From: JACMLD01 sp039919885
GTDB taxonomy: Bacteria > Bacteroidota > Bacteroidia > Chitinophagales > Chitinophagaceae
Direction of reading: 5' to 3'
Length of the DNA stretch: 64,000 nucleotides
Assembly: GCA_039919885.1 (NCBI GenBank)
Contig: JBDSEV010000075.1
Coordinates: forward strand, 62,001-126,000
A program made the translations under genes and the position numbers. Below the pieces are notes generated by a model. It saw nothing but the letters and a program-made list of their open reading frames with translations, ran no database searches and was not told the origin of the DNA. Below, one piece after another: positions 8,769 to 17,690 of the stretch (position 1 is the stretch's first letter; every line of letters begins with the position of its first letter).

Positions 8769-9838
8769 ACCTGCTGCAATTACAAAAATACTATAAAGGA
8801 AAAAAGGTGTTCCTGACTGGTCATACCGGTTTTAAAGGGGCTTGGCTAACCGCAATTTTGCATACCCTGGGGGCTACCGTTAAAGGGTATGCGCTTGCGC
8901 CTGAATACAAAGGCGGTTTGTTTGATTTGCTTCAGCCGCTTTATCCACCGCAAAGTATCATTGCAGACATCCGGGACAAAGCAAAGCTGTTGAACGAGCT
9001 CGCAAATTTCCAACCCGATTTTATTTTTCACCTTGCTGCACAGCCGCTGGTACGGCGCTCCTTCAGCATACCGGCTGAAACTTTTGAAGTGAATGCAATT
9101 GGTACGGCAAATTTGCTGGAGGCCTTGAGGCAACTACCGGGAAAATGCACCAGCATTGTAATTACCACCGATAAAGTATACGAAAACAAGGAGCAGCAGC
9201 GGTTATTCAAGGAAAGCGACCGGCTGGGGGGCTACGATCCCTATAGCGCCAGCAAGGCTTGTACAGAACTGGTGGTGAGTTCTTTCCGCAATTCTTTTTT
9301 TAATGCTGCACAATATGCAACGCATAAAAAAACCATCGCCAGCGCACGCGCCGGAAATGTAATTGGTGGTGGCGACTGGAGCACGGACAGGATTGTGCCG
9401 GACATTGTTCGCTCATTGGCAAGCGATCGCAGCATTGCTGTCCGAAACCCCGGTGCCGTGCGCCCGTGGCAGCATGTATTGGAACCATTAACAGGATACC
9501 TCTTGCTGGGTGGTCTTCTGCAGGAGAACCCGGCCGCCTATTCAGCAGCGTATAATTTCGGCCCGCTTCCAGGTGATCACCTCACCGTTAAAGAATTGGT
9601 TTTACAGAGCATTCAAACATGGGGAAGTGGAACATGGGAAGATATATCTGACAACACCCAACCACATGAAGCCACGCTGCTACAACTGGATATAGCATTG
9701 GCTTTTCAGGAGCTGGAATGGACGCCTAAGTTAAATGCCGCGGATGCTATCAAGTGGACGCTCGACTGGTACAGGCAACCAGTGGAAAAGCAGGCAGCAT
9801 ATAGTTTTCAGCAAATTCAAAATTACCTGGCACTATGA
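8753..9838 (+). CDS. rfbG: CDP-glucose 4,6-dehydratase
   Basis: An extended short-chain dehydrogenase that converts CDP-glucose to CDP-4-keto-6-deoxyglucose. The NAD-binding GHTGFKG is at residues 23-29. The TDK stretch (TTDKVYENKEQ) near 140 and the YSASK catalytic Tyr/Lys are present, and HLAAQPLVRRSF is the family hallmark. The 361-residue length is standard. The start overlaps rfbF by 16 bases. Its stop overlaps the ATG of the next gene (ATGA), indicating translational coupling. Confidence 0.95.
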   Translation: MEKVVNLLQLQKYYKGKKVFLTGHTGFKGAWLTAILHTLGATVKGYALAPEYKGGLFDLLQPLYPPQSIIADIRDKAKLLNELANFQPDFIFHLAAQPLVRRSFSIPAETFEVNAIGTANLLEALRQLPGKCTSIVITTDKVYENKEQQRLFKESDRLGGYDPYSASKACTELVVSSFRNSFFNAAQYATHKKTIASARAGNVIGGGDWSTDRIVPDIVRSLASDRSIAVRNPGAVRPWQHVLEPLTGYLLLGGLLQENPAAYSAAYNFGPLPGDHLTVKELVLQSIQTWGSGTWEDISDNTQPHEATLLQLDIALAFQELEWTPKLNAADAIKWTLDWYRQPVEKQAAYSFQQIQNYLAL

Positions 9839-10389
9839 TATTTACAAAAACGCCGCTGGCCGGCAGTTATGTAATTGACCTGGAACCCGTCACCGATAGC
9901 AGGGGATGGTTTGCACGTACCTGGTGTAAAGAGGAGTTTGAGAACATCGGCCACAATAAGGAATGGGTGCAGCTAAACCATTCGTTCACCACAAAAAAGG
10001 GCGCGCTGCGCGGGATGCATTACCAACTGCCACCATTTTCAGAGATTAAAATGGTGCGTTGTATTGCCGGTGCTGTGTATGATGTGATCATTGATTTGCG
10101 TTCGGGCTCTGACAGTTTTTTGCAATGGTTCGGAACCGAGCTCTCCGCGAAAAATAAAAAAATGATGTATATACCGGCTGGGTTTGCGCACGGTTTTCAG
10201 ACGCTTACGGAAGATTGCGAATTACTCTATCACCATAGCGAACTGTATACGCCAGGGTCAGAATCCGGCATCCTGTACAACGATGCGATGGTTGGGATTG
10301 ACTGGCCCCTGTTGCCCACAGAATTGTCTGTCAGGGACCAAAAGCACCAGCCCCTTACGGCCGGTTTCAAAGGCATTAAAACGGCATAA
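9835..10389 (+). CDS. dTDP-4-dehydrorhamnose 3,5-epimerase-like protein (acts here probably on CDP-4-keto sugar)
   Basis: A 184-residue cupin of the RmlC family. The hallmarks are DSRGWFART near residue 20, LRGMHYQ with the catalytic His near 62, and IPAGFAHGFQTL near 115. RmlC itself epimerises the 3 and 5 carbons of dTDP-4-keto-6-deoxyglucose. Placed directly after rfbF-rfbG, with no dTDP genes (rmlA/B/D) visible, its substrate is more likely the CDP-linked 4-keto sugar. Whether it epimerises C3 only, C5 only or both is not readable from sequence. It is coupled to rfbG by a 4-base overlap. Confidence 0.85.
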   Translation: MIFTKTPLAGSYVIDLEPVTDSRGWFARTWCKEEFENIGHNKEWVQLNHSFTTKKGALRGMHYQLPPFSEIKMVRCIAGAVYDVIIDLRSGSDSFLQWFGTELSAKNKKMMYIPAGFAHGFQTLTEDCELLYHHSELYTPGSESGILYNDAMVGIDWPLLPTELSVRDQKHQPLTAGFKGIKTA

Positions 10390-10431
10390 TTATCGCCAGT
10401 CAACAGGGCGGTTAACAAATACTCATAAAGA

Positions 10432-11658
10432 ATGAAATGTAGATTTTGCAAAACGGAACTCAGCAATGTTTTTATAGATTTGATTAATTCACCTGCTTCC
10501 AATTCTTTTCTATTACCGGCAGCGTTGAATGAACGGGAAACATTTTATCCGTTGAAAGTATATACCTGCCACCAGTGTTTCCTGGTGCAGGTAGATGAGT
10601 ACAAAAAATCCGACGCCATCTTCAACAGCGACTATGTTTATTTTTCCTCGTATTCAACCAGCTGGCTGAAACATGCAAAAGCCTATACGGAGATGATGAC
10701 CAAACGTTTTGGCTACCATGCCCAATCGCTGGTGGTGGAAATCGCTTCCAACGATGGCTACCTGCTGCAATATTTTAAAGAACAAAAGGTTCCAGTACTG
10801 GGTATTGAACCAACTTCTAATACCGCTGAAGTGGCAGTGGCAAAAGGAATCGAAACAATCGTGGATTTTTTTGGTGTAAAACTGGCAAAAAAACTGGCTG
10901 CGGAAAACCGGAAAGCGGATTTACTACTGGGTAATAACGTGCTGGCCCATGTTCCGGACATTGTTGATTTTGTTGGGGGCATGAAGCATCTACTAAAGGC
11001 AAATGGCGTTGTGACGATGGAATTCCCCCACCTTATGCAGTTGGTGGACAATAACCAGTTTGATACCATTTACCACGAGCATTTCTCTTACCTTTCTTTT
11101 ACCACTGTGCAGCAAATTTTTGCATCACAGGGATTGGAACTGTTTGATGTGGAGGAGATACCTACCCATGGAGGGTCGCTTCGCATCTACGCTAAACACA
11201 AAGAAGATAAGACCAAAATTATTACGGACAAAGTAGCGGGCTTGCTTGCAAAAGAAGCTGCCAAAGGCATGAGCGGCCTGGCTTATTACGATAACTTTCA
11301 ACAAAAAGCGTTGCAGGTAAAATATGATTTAACAGCATTTTTAATTGAGAAAAAAAGAGCGGGCAAAAAAGTGGCTGCTTATGGTGCGGCCGCCAAAGGA
11401 AATACACTCCTTAACTACTGTGGCATTAAAAGCGACCTAATTGATTTTGTAGTAGACGCCAACCCGCATAAACAAAATAAATACATGCCTGCCAGCCATA
11501 TACCCGTGGTAACTGAACAGCACCTGAAAGAGGAACAGCCTGATTTTGTAATCATATTGCCCTGGAATTTACGCGAAGAGATTACGGAACAGCTTGCTTA
11601 TATCAAAAACTGGGGTGGTCAATTTGTAGTTCCTATTCCTGCAGTGCAAATTATCTGA
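10432..11658 (+). CDS. Sugar C-methyltransferase (TylCIII/NovU/TcaB9-type), class I SAM-dependent
   Basis: The 408-residue protein has the three-part architecture of nucleotide-sugar C-methyltransferases. An N-terminal zinc module has CRFC at residues 2-5 and CHQC near 45. A SAM-binding Rossmann domain has VVEIASNDGYLLQYF. The C-terminal domain has AYGAAAKGNTLLNYCG. A YHEH motif in the middle (FDTIYHEHFSYLS) matches the catalytic Tyr/Glu/His described for TcaB9-type 3-C-methyltransferases. It probably adds a methyl to C3 of the CDP-4-keto-6-deoxyhexose. Sequence alone does not prove the carbon attacked. Only one base separates its stop from the next ATG. Confidence 0.85.
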   Translation: MKCRFCKTELSNVFIDLINSPASNSFLLPAALNERETFYPLKVYTCHQCFLVQVDEYKKSDAIFNSDYVYFSSYSTSWLKHAKAYTEMMTKRFGYHAQSLVVEIASNDGYLLQYFKEQKVPVLGIEPTSNTAEVAVAKGIETIVDFFGVKLAKKLAAENRKADLLLGNNVLAHVPDIVDFVGGMKHLLKANGVVTMEFPHLMQLVDNNQFDTIYHEHFSYLSFTTVQQIFASQGLELFDVEEIPTHGGSLRIYAKHKEDKTKIITDKVAGLLAKEAAKGMSGLAYYDNFQQKALQVKYDLTAFLIEKKRAGKKVAAYGAAAKGNTLLNYCGIKSDLIDFVVDANPHKQNKYMPASHIPVVTEQHLKEEQPDFVIILPWNLREEITEQLAYIKNWGGQFVVPIPAVQII

Positions 11659-11659
11659 T

Positions 11660-12517
11660 ATGCAAAAAATATTGGTTACAGGTGCAACCGGTTTTGTAGG
11701 CAACTATGTTACCGAGGCATTGTTGAAAGACAATTATGAAGTGATTGCCAGTTCCGCCAACGAGGAAAAGGCCCGATCTTTTTCCTGGTTTCCGAAAGTC
11801 AGGTATATCCCGTTTGACCTGGCTTCATTTGATAATGGAATAGACTGTTTTGCATACTTTGACCGGCCGGATGCCGTGATACATCTTGCCTGGGAAGGCC
11901 TGCCCAATTACAAGGCAGCCTTTCACTACGAGGTGAACCTGCCGCGGCATTTTTCTTTTTTGGAGAACATGCTGCAGCATGGTCTGCGCAGCCTCTCGGT
12001 AACCGGTACTTGTTTTGAATATGGCATGCACGAAGGCATGTTGTCTGAGGATATGAAACCCGACCCGGCGAACGCGTACGCGATGGCGAAAGATTCGCTG
12101 CGGGATCTGATAGAAGGTTTGCGTAAAGCAAGCAATTTTGATTTTAAATGGATTAGGCTGTTTTATATGTATGGCAGGGGACAACATCCAAATTCGTTAC
12201 TTTCGCAATTGCAAAAGGCGCTGGATGACAACGAAACGGTTTTTAACATGAGCGGCGGCGCGCAGGTGCGGGACTACCTGCCTGTTGAAACGGTAGCGGA
12301 GTACATTGTTACCATCGCCGTGCAGCAAAAAATAACGGGTATTGTAAATTGTTGCAGTGCACAGCCTGTATCAGTAAGGCAGCTGGTTGAAAATTACCTT
12401 GAGGAAAGGCAAGCATCCATTCACCTGAACCTGGGTCACTATCCTTACGCGGATTATGAGCCGATGTCATTTTGGGGCGATGATAGTAAATTAAATAAAA
12501 TATTAGCAGTAAAATAA
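11660..12517 (+). CDS. NAD(P)-dependent sugar-nucleotide epimerase/reductase (extended SDR)
   Basis: A 285-residue SDR with GATGFVGNY near residues 8-16 for nucleotide binding, VTGTCFEYG around 115 and a complete YAMAK catalytic motif. It lacks dehydratase hallmarks and resembles 4-keto-reductases of deoxysugar pathways. In this operon the simplest role is to reduce the C4 keto group left after rfbG, epimerase and C-methyltransferase, giving the finished CDP-sugar. It could instead be an epimerase. Confidence 0.8.
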   Translation: MQKILVTGATGFVGNYVTEALLKDNYEVIASSANEEKARSFSWFPKVRYIPFDLASFDNGIDCFAYFDRPDAVIHLAWEGLPNYKAAFHYEVNLPRHFSFLENMLQHGLRSLSVTGTCFEYGMHEGMLSEDMKPDPANAYAMAKDSLRDLIEGLRKASNFDFKWIRLFYMYGRGQHPNSLLSQLQKALDDNETVFNMSGGAQVRDYLPVETVAEYIVTIAVQQKITGIVNCCSAQPVSVRQLVENYLEERQASIHLNLGHYPYADYEPMSFWGDDSKLNKILAVK

Positions 12518-12551
12518 ACGGAACGAAGTACTAAAAAAACAAAATACTGGT

Positions 12552-13808
12552 ATGCATATTCGTAAAAGAACTTCGTGCAGGGTTTGTGGATCCACCTCGC
12601 TTACACCTGTTATTGATTTGGGGCCGCAATATTTACAAGGGTCTTTTGTGAAGCCCGGAAAGGAAATGCCTTCACAACGTAAAATTAATTGTTCATTGGT
12701 CAGGTGCAATCCCCAGATCGATGAAAATGCCTGCGGTTTACTGCAAATGGAACATAGCGTGCCATCTGAAATTTTGTATGCAGCATACTGGTACCGCAGC
12801 GGCACAAACGCTACTATGCGCAACCACCTTAAAGGGATTGTCGACACCTCGCTTGGCCTTCTTAAAAAAAATAACAGTAACGTGCTGGATATTGGTTGTA
12901 ATGATGGTACGCTGTTAAATTTTTACCCCGCCAATGTTGAAAAATTTGGTTGCGATCCCAGTGACGTAGCACAGGAAGTAAAAGGTGCCAAAGTAGTACA
13001 GGATATTTTTCCGTCGGCTGAATTGAATGATGTAATGAAGGGTAAAAAAATGGATATCATTACATCCATTGCCATGTTTTACGACCTGGAAAATCCCGTA
13101 GAATTTGTACGGAACATCAAACAGTATTTGTCGCCTGAGGGAATCTGGGTTTTCGAGATGAGTTATATGCCGCACATGCTGGAATTAGACAGTTATGATA
13201 CAATTTGTCATGAACACCTGGAGTTTTACAGTCTTGCTGTTCTGGAGAAAATTGTGTCAATGGCGGGAATGAAAATCTTTAAAATTTCTTTCAACGATAT
13301 CAACGGTGGCAGCATTCGTTGTTATGCTACCCATAAAGAGAGCGGCCTGTATTACAACAAAGAAGATCACCAGTTAATGAACGAGGTGAGACAGAAAGAA
13401 TTTGATCTCGAACTGGATACAGACAAACCGTATGTCGCTTTCCAGTACCGCATAGAGAAAGTGAAAAATGATTTGCACAACTTGCTGGTAAGGCTGAAAA
13501 AAGAAGGTAAAAAAGTGCATGTATACGGGGCATCTACCAAGGGAAACACCATATTGCAGTGGTGTGATATCAATAGTATGCTGGTGGAATTTGCCGCAGA
13601 GCGCAATCCTGATAAGTATGGTGCTTACACGCTTGGTACCAATATACCCATTATCAGTGAAGCGGAAAGCCGCGCAATGAACCCGGATTACTATTTAGTG
13701 CTGCCCTGGCATTTCAAAGAAGAATTTTTAGACAGGGAAAAAGATGCGTTGGAAAAAGGAACCGGGTTTATATTTCCAATACCAACCATAGACATTTATA
13801 AAAAATAG
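12552..13808 (+). CDS. Second zinc-module class I methyltransferase (C-methyltransferase family, CHEH variant)
   Basis: The 418-residue protein shares the zinc-module/Rossmann/C-terminal layout of the gene at 10432. CRVC is near residues 9-12, VLDIGCNDGTLLNFYP marks the SAM site and HVYGASTKGNTILQWC lies in the C-terminal domain. It differs in two ways. Where the partner has YHEH, this one reads CHEH (YDTICHEHLEF). The second Cys pair of the zinc module is spread out (C-x8-C, followed by GLLQ). From memory, the YWYRSGTN..M..HL segment places it in a large separate subfamily, so the changes are probably ancestral. Substrate unknown; a second methylation of the same or another sugar is plausible. 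Confidence 0.8.
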   Translation: MHIRKRTSCRVCGSTSLTPVIDLGPQYLQGSFVKPGKEMPSQRKINCSLVRCNPQIDENACGLLQMEHSVPSEILYAAYWYRSGTNATMRNHLKGIVDTSLGLLKKNNSNVLDIGCNDGTLLNFYPANVEKFGCDPSDVAQEVKGAKVVQDIFPSAELNDVMKGKKMDIITSIAMFYDLENPVEFVRNIKQYLSPEGIWVFEMSYMPHMLELDSYDTICHEHLEFYSLAVLEKIVSMAGMKIFKISFNDINGGSIRCYATHKESGLYYNKEDHQLMNEVRQKEFDLELDTDKPYVAFQYRIEKVKNDLHNLLVRLKKEGKKVHVYGASTKGNTILQWCDINSMLVEFAAERNPDKYGAYTLGTNIPIISEAESRAMNPDYYLVLPWHFKEEFLDREKDALEKGTGFIFPIPTIDIYKK

Positions 13809-13832
13809 TATAGAAGTAATACCTGCCTAAGT

Positions 13833-14555
13833 ATGAATATAAAAAGGTTTGCGGGCAAAATAAAAAAAGGCCTGCATATTGTCGGTTTAAAAGGTAAGGT
13901 CAGTTACTCGCAGGCAGGCGAGGACATGATTGTGCAATATCTTTTTGACAGCTTGCGCATAGCAAAACCCAGCTACCTGGAGATTGGCACCAATCAGCCG
14001 CTGGTATGCAACAATACCTACAGCCTATACCTCAGAGGAGGCTACGGTGTGTGTATTGAACCGGATAAAAATATGATAAAGCTGATTAAAAGAAAACGAC
14101 CGGGCGACATCGTGTTAAATATCGGCATTGGCTTAACAGAAAGCCCTGCCGCAACATTTTATTTGTTTCCATCAAAAGTAAATGGCTGGAGTACCTTTTC
14201 CGAAGAAGAGGCACTCATCCGTAAAAACGCAACCGGCATCGGGTATAACACCGTGGAGGTTCCGCTAAAACCGGTTAATACGGTTATCGCGGAATATTTT
14301 AGTCCTTATCCAAATTTTATTTCGCTCGATGTAGAAGGGCTGGACCTTGACATTCTGAAGTCGATTGATTTTGAGAAATACCAGCCAGAAGTAATATGTG
14401 CTGAGACGGTCACCTTTGGCTACCTTGATAATAACGAGGAAAAAATAAACAGCATCAGTGAATTTATTCATTCCAAAGGATATGTCACCTATGCAGATAC
14501 ACACATCAATACCATTTACTGCAGGGCCGATGCATTTAATAAAGTCAATAAATGA
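13833..14555 (+). CDS. FkbM family methyltransferase
   Basis: A 240-residue protein with the FkbM hallmark order: SQAGEDMIVQYLF near residue 32, YLEIGTNQPLVCNNTYSLY for SAM binding, GVCIEPDKNM, and FISLDVEGLDLDILKSIDF, followed by CAETV. FkbM enzymes O-methylate diverse acceptors, and in polysaccharide clusters usually a sugar hydroxyl. The stop overlaps the next ATG (ATGA). Confidence 0.88.
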   Translation: MNIKRFAGKIKKGLHIVGLKGKVSYSQAGEDMIVQYLFDSLRIAKPSYLEIGTNQPLVCNNTYSLYLRGGYGVCIEPDKNMIKLIKRKRPGDIVLNIGIGLTESPAATFYLFPSKVNGWSTFSEEEALIRKNATGIGYNTVEVPLKPVNTVIAEYFSPYPNFISLDVEGLDLDILKSIDFEKYQPEVICAETVTFGYLDNNEEKINSISEFIHSKGYVTYADTHINTIYCRADAFNKVNK

Positions 14556-15421
14556 ATGCAATTATTTTTGGTTCCAGGGGACAGGATGGTTTTTACCTGA
14601 ACCGTTTGCTGGCCGATAAAAATATACGGGTAATACCTGTTGACAAAGATGAAAATAAAGCAACATCGAAAATCAACAGTTTTGAAGAGGTGTGTAAACT
14701 CGTGAAAGAAAGTCAGCCCCTATATATTTTTCACTTCGCTGCTAATTCAACCACCCAGCATGCTGCATGGCAAAAGAACCACGAAACAATCAGCACGGGA
14801 ACATTGCATATCCTGGAAGCGGTAAAACTTTTTTCCCCTTCAACAAAAGTGTTTCTTTCGGGCAGTGGACTTCAGTTTAAGAATACCGGTCTACCCATCA
14901 GCGAGACTGATCCATTTGACGCATCCAGCATGTACGCGGTAAGTCGAATTCATACTGTATATGCCGCGCGATACTACCGAAGCCTTGGCTTGAAAGTTTA
15001 TGTTGGGTATTTTTTTAATCACGACAGTCCTTACAGAACAGAACGCCATGTTAACAAGAAAATCATTGCGGTAGTAAAAAGAATAGCGGTGGGAAGTAAT
15101 GAAAAGTTAGAGATTGGCGATCTTACTGTACAAAAAGAGTTTGGGTTCGCAGGAGATATTGTGAAAGCGGTATTGTCGTTAGTGGAACAGGATAGTGTGT
15201 ATGAATCGGTTATCGGAACCGGTGTAGCCCATAGCATTGGCGATTGGGTTGATACCTGCTTTTCGCTGCAAGGCCTGGACTGGCGGCAACATGTGGTGCC
15301 ATTGCCAGGATTTCATGCGGAATATAAAATACTGGTTTCCGATCCTGTAACTATTTTTTCCACCGGTTGGCGGCCGACCGTTGATATACAAGAGCTTGCA
15401 AAAATGATGCAATTACAATGA
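14552..15421 (+). CDS. GDP-mannose 4,6-dehydratase-like SDR with altered active site
   Basis: A 289-residue extended SDR. FGSRGQDGFYLNRLL at residues 6-20 is GMD-like and FHFAANSTTQHAA follows. The catalytic positions deviate: the expected YxxxK reads YAVSR, so the Lys is replaced by Arg. The Ser-Thr-Ser-Glu-type stretch of GMD is replaced by SGSGLQF, removing the catalytic Glu. It is also shorter than GMD (about 320-370 residues). It may have lost dehydratase activity or act as another sugar-nucleotide oxidoreductase. It has 4-base overlaps with both neighbours, so it is translated with the operon and not obviously decaying. Confidence 0.75.
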   Translation: MNAIIFGSRGQDGFYLNRLLADKNIRVIPVDKDENKATSKINSFEEVCKLVKESQPLYIFHFAANSTTQHAAWQKNHETISTGTLHILEAVKLFSPSTKVFLSGSGLQFKNTGLPISETDPFDASSMYAVSRIHTVYAARYYRSLGLKVYVGYFFNHDSPYRTERHVNKKIIAVVKRIAVGSNEKLEIGDLTVQKEFGFAGDIVKAVLSLVEQDSVYESVIGTGVAHSIGDWVDTCFSLQGLDWRQHVVPLPGFHAEYKILVSDPVTIFSTGWRPTVDIQELAKMMQLQ

Positions 15422-16578
15422 AAAAAAAGACAGTACTCATTCTTACACTCAATGACTACATTATATATCAGCCAAGCATCCTGAATTTGTACGATTATCT
15501 CCAGGAGTATTTCGATGTGACCGTGGTGTCATTCAAGCCAGCATCGGGCACTAAGAAGAAAGACGAACTTAGAAACATCCGGTACCTGAAAACAAATTTT
15601 TTTCTGAAGCAATTTTTCCAGAAAACAGATTTCATTGTTGGTACTGCTGTAAAATATATCAGGAAAATGATGCCCTCCGTTGAATACAATTATTTGTATT
15701 ACAATAAATATCTTCCGCACGTGTTGAAATCAGCGGTAAAAAAGGAGCGGCTGAATGCAGATATTATTATTGCGACAGATTTCCCCGCGCTTCATGCCGT
15801 GCAGAAAATATATGGTAGTGTTCATTTTCTGTCGCTTGAGATTGAGAACAACAGCAATCCGATTCATAAGAAAATTGACAGGACCAAAGTGAAGTCGGTA
15901 CTCATTCAAAGTAAAGAACGCTATACTTATTTATTTCCCGGGATGGACCTTCCTGTTTTTTATATTCAGAATGCACCGGTTTTCCGGGAAGATAGTATTA
16001 CGAATTATGAACGGAAGGATTTTATATGGTCCGGTGCAATGGATAGGCGGATGGCAATTTTTGACTGTCTTGACTTTTTCAAAGCATATCCTCAATACAG
16101 GATTGTAATAAAGGGGGCGGCAGAGCGAAAAGTCCTCGTACGAATCAAAGAGGATTACGCAGATTTAATTAAACAGGACCGCATTAAAATAGACCAAGCT
16201 TACCTTCCGGTATCTTCTTTCCTGGATTATTTATCGCATTTTAAATTCGGGTTTACATTTTACGCATGGGATGTAGTAAGAAGCAGTTTCAATTATGCGA
16301 CCGCTCCTTCAGGCAAATTATTCATGAACCTTGCTGCGGGTGTGCCGGTAATAGCCGTAAATATTCCTGGTTTTAAATTGATTGATGAGTTTCATGCGGG
16401 GGTGTTGATTGACGATTTTCAACCTGCCACGATATATGCGGCGATGAAAAAAATTGAAGCTGATTACGAAGGATACCGGCAAGGCTGTTATGCCGCAGCC
16501 AGGCATTTTAGTTTCGATAAACGGGTAGCGCCCTACATTGAATTCCTGTTGAAGGAACCCACTGCTGTGCAATCCTGA
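15418..16578 (+). CDS. Glycosyltransferase, GT-B fold (GT4-like)
   Basis: A 386-residue protein beginning TVLILTLNDYIIYQPS. A Rossmann-like N-terminal half, a middle linker and a C-terminal donor-binding half are visible. APSGKLFMNLAAGVPVIAVNIPGF near residue 300 is the GT-B donor-site region. It transfers a sugar from an activated donor to the growing repeat unit. Family assignment within GT-B is uncertain because the usual E-x7-E motif is not clean. The start overlaps the preceding gene by 4 bases. Confidence 0.75.
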   Translation: MKKKTVLILTLNDYIIYQPSILNLYDYLQEYFDVTVVSFKPASGTKKKDELRNIRYLKTNFFLKQFFQKTDFIVGTAVKYIRKMMPSVEYNYLYYNKYLPHVLKSAVKKERLNADIIIATDFPALHAVQKIYGSVHFLSLEIENNSNPIHKKIDRTKVKSVLIQSKERYTYLFPGMDLPVFYIQNAPVFREDSITNYERKDFIWSGAMDRRMAIFDCLDFFKAYPQYRIVIKGAAERKVLVRIKEDYADLIKQDRIKIDQAYLPVSSFLDYLSHFKFGFTFYAWDVVRSSFNYATAPSGKLFMNLAAGVPVIAVNIPGFKLIDEFHAGVLIDDFQPATIYAAMKKIEADYEGYRQGCYAAARHFSFDKRVAPYIEFLLKEPTAVQS

Positions 16579-16606
16579 TAACTATAGTAATTATTGATGA
16601 CAGCTT

Positions 16607-17620
16607 ATGCCTGCTAACAGATTTTCTATCATACTGCCTGTCCGCAACGGCGGAACCTATGTGAAGGAATGCGTGCACAGTATTCTTGCCCAAACCTATC
16701 CCCATTTTAACCTGTTGGTATTGGACAATTGCAGTACGGATGGCACTACAGAATGGATAAACAGCCTGGGAGATCCGCGCATCGTGGTTTATCCTGCCGA
16801 GAAATCCCTGAATATAGAACAGAACTGGGCAAGAATCCTGGATGTTCCCAAAAATGAATTTATGACCTGTATCGGGCACGACGATGTATTGCTGCCCGGC
16901 TACCTGGAAGAAATTAATTCCCTCATTAGAAAACACCCGGGCGCCAGTTTGTACCAAACGCATTTTAATTTTATCGACGCTAAAGGAGATAAGATCAGGA
17001 ATTGTTTGCCAATGGCAGGGGTTGAGTTTGCGCCGGTTTTCCTCGAGAAATTACTGACCCGCGGCATTGATGTAAATGGAACTGGTTTTATGACGCGTTC
17101 AAGAGATTATGTAATTGCTGGTGGGATACCGCCGTTTCCCAATTTAATTTTTGCAGACTTTGCATTGTGGCTCGATTTAACGCGCATGGGTTATAAGGCC
17201 ACCTCCTTGCAAAACTGTTTTTCTTACCGCCTTCACCAGAGCATGACAGCCACTACTTCACCCGAGCGTTTCAGTGCCGCCTTTGAAATTTTTATTGGCT
17301 ACCTGCGTGCCCTCCGCGACCGGGATCCTTCACTGGGTGAGGTGATTAATGACCATGCTGCCGCTATTCTTTCTTACTACTGCCGATCGTTTTCGCACAA
17401 ATTATTGCGTACGCCGCTTAGCCAACGACATGGATTGACCGTGGCGAACTGGATTGGCAAATGCAACACGTATGCCCAGCAATTAGGGCTGGCATCTTTT
17501 AACGGGTCTGCACTGCCTGGCGTACAACTGGCCGGCGCCATTGACAGCAATGCCATTGCCCGCGGCTTGTTTTTGCTGTTTAAAAAGCTGTACGCAAAAC
17601 CAATCTGGTCTGATAAATAA
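16607..17620 (+). CDS. Glycosyltransferase family 2
   Basis: A 337-residue GT-A enzyme. FSIILPVRNGGTYVKECVHSI at residues 5-25 and LDNCSTDGT near 45 bind the nucleotide. GHDDVLLPGYL near 90 supplies the DxD-type metal site. It has no membrane helix. It is the last gene of the + strand operon and converges on the glycosyltransferase at 17691. It probably adds one residue to the repeat unit. Confidence 0.88.
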   Translation: MPANRFSIILPVRNGGTYVKECVHSILAQTYPHFNLLVLDNCSTDGTTEWINSLGDPRIVVYPAEKSLNIEQNWARILDVPKNEFMTCIGHDDVLLPGYLEEINSLIRKHPGASLYQTHFNFIDAKGDKIRNCLPMAGVEFAPVFLEKLLTRGIDVNGTGFMTRSRDYVIAGGIPPFPNLIFADFALWLDLTRMGYKATSLQNCFSYRLHQSMTATTSPERFSAAFEIFIGYLRALRDRDPSLGEVINDHAAAILSYYCRSFSHKLLRTPLSQRHGLTVANWIGKCNTYAQQLGLASFNGSALPGVQLAGAIDSNAIARGLFLLFKKLYAKPIWSDK

Positions 17621-17690
17621 TGGATAACTGGTCGCTGTTAATTAAGATCCCGATACCCGCCATTAAGGAGTGTTTTTCTATCGAAGTTGG

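Noticed and set aside
10432..13808. Idea that the two methyltransferase genes are a recent tandem duplication
   Set aside because: They share layout only; motifs, zinc spacing and most residues differ, and an SDR gene lies between them.
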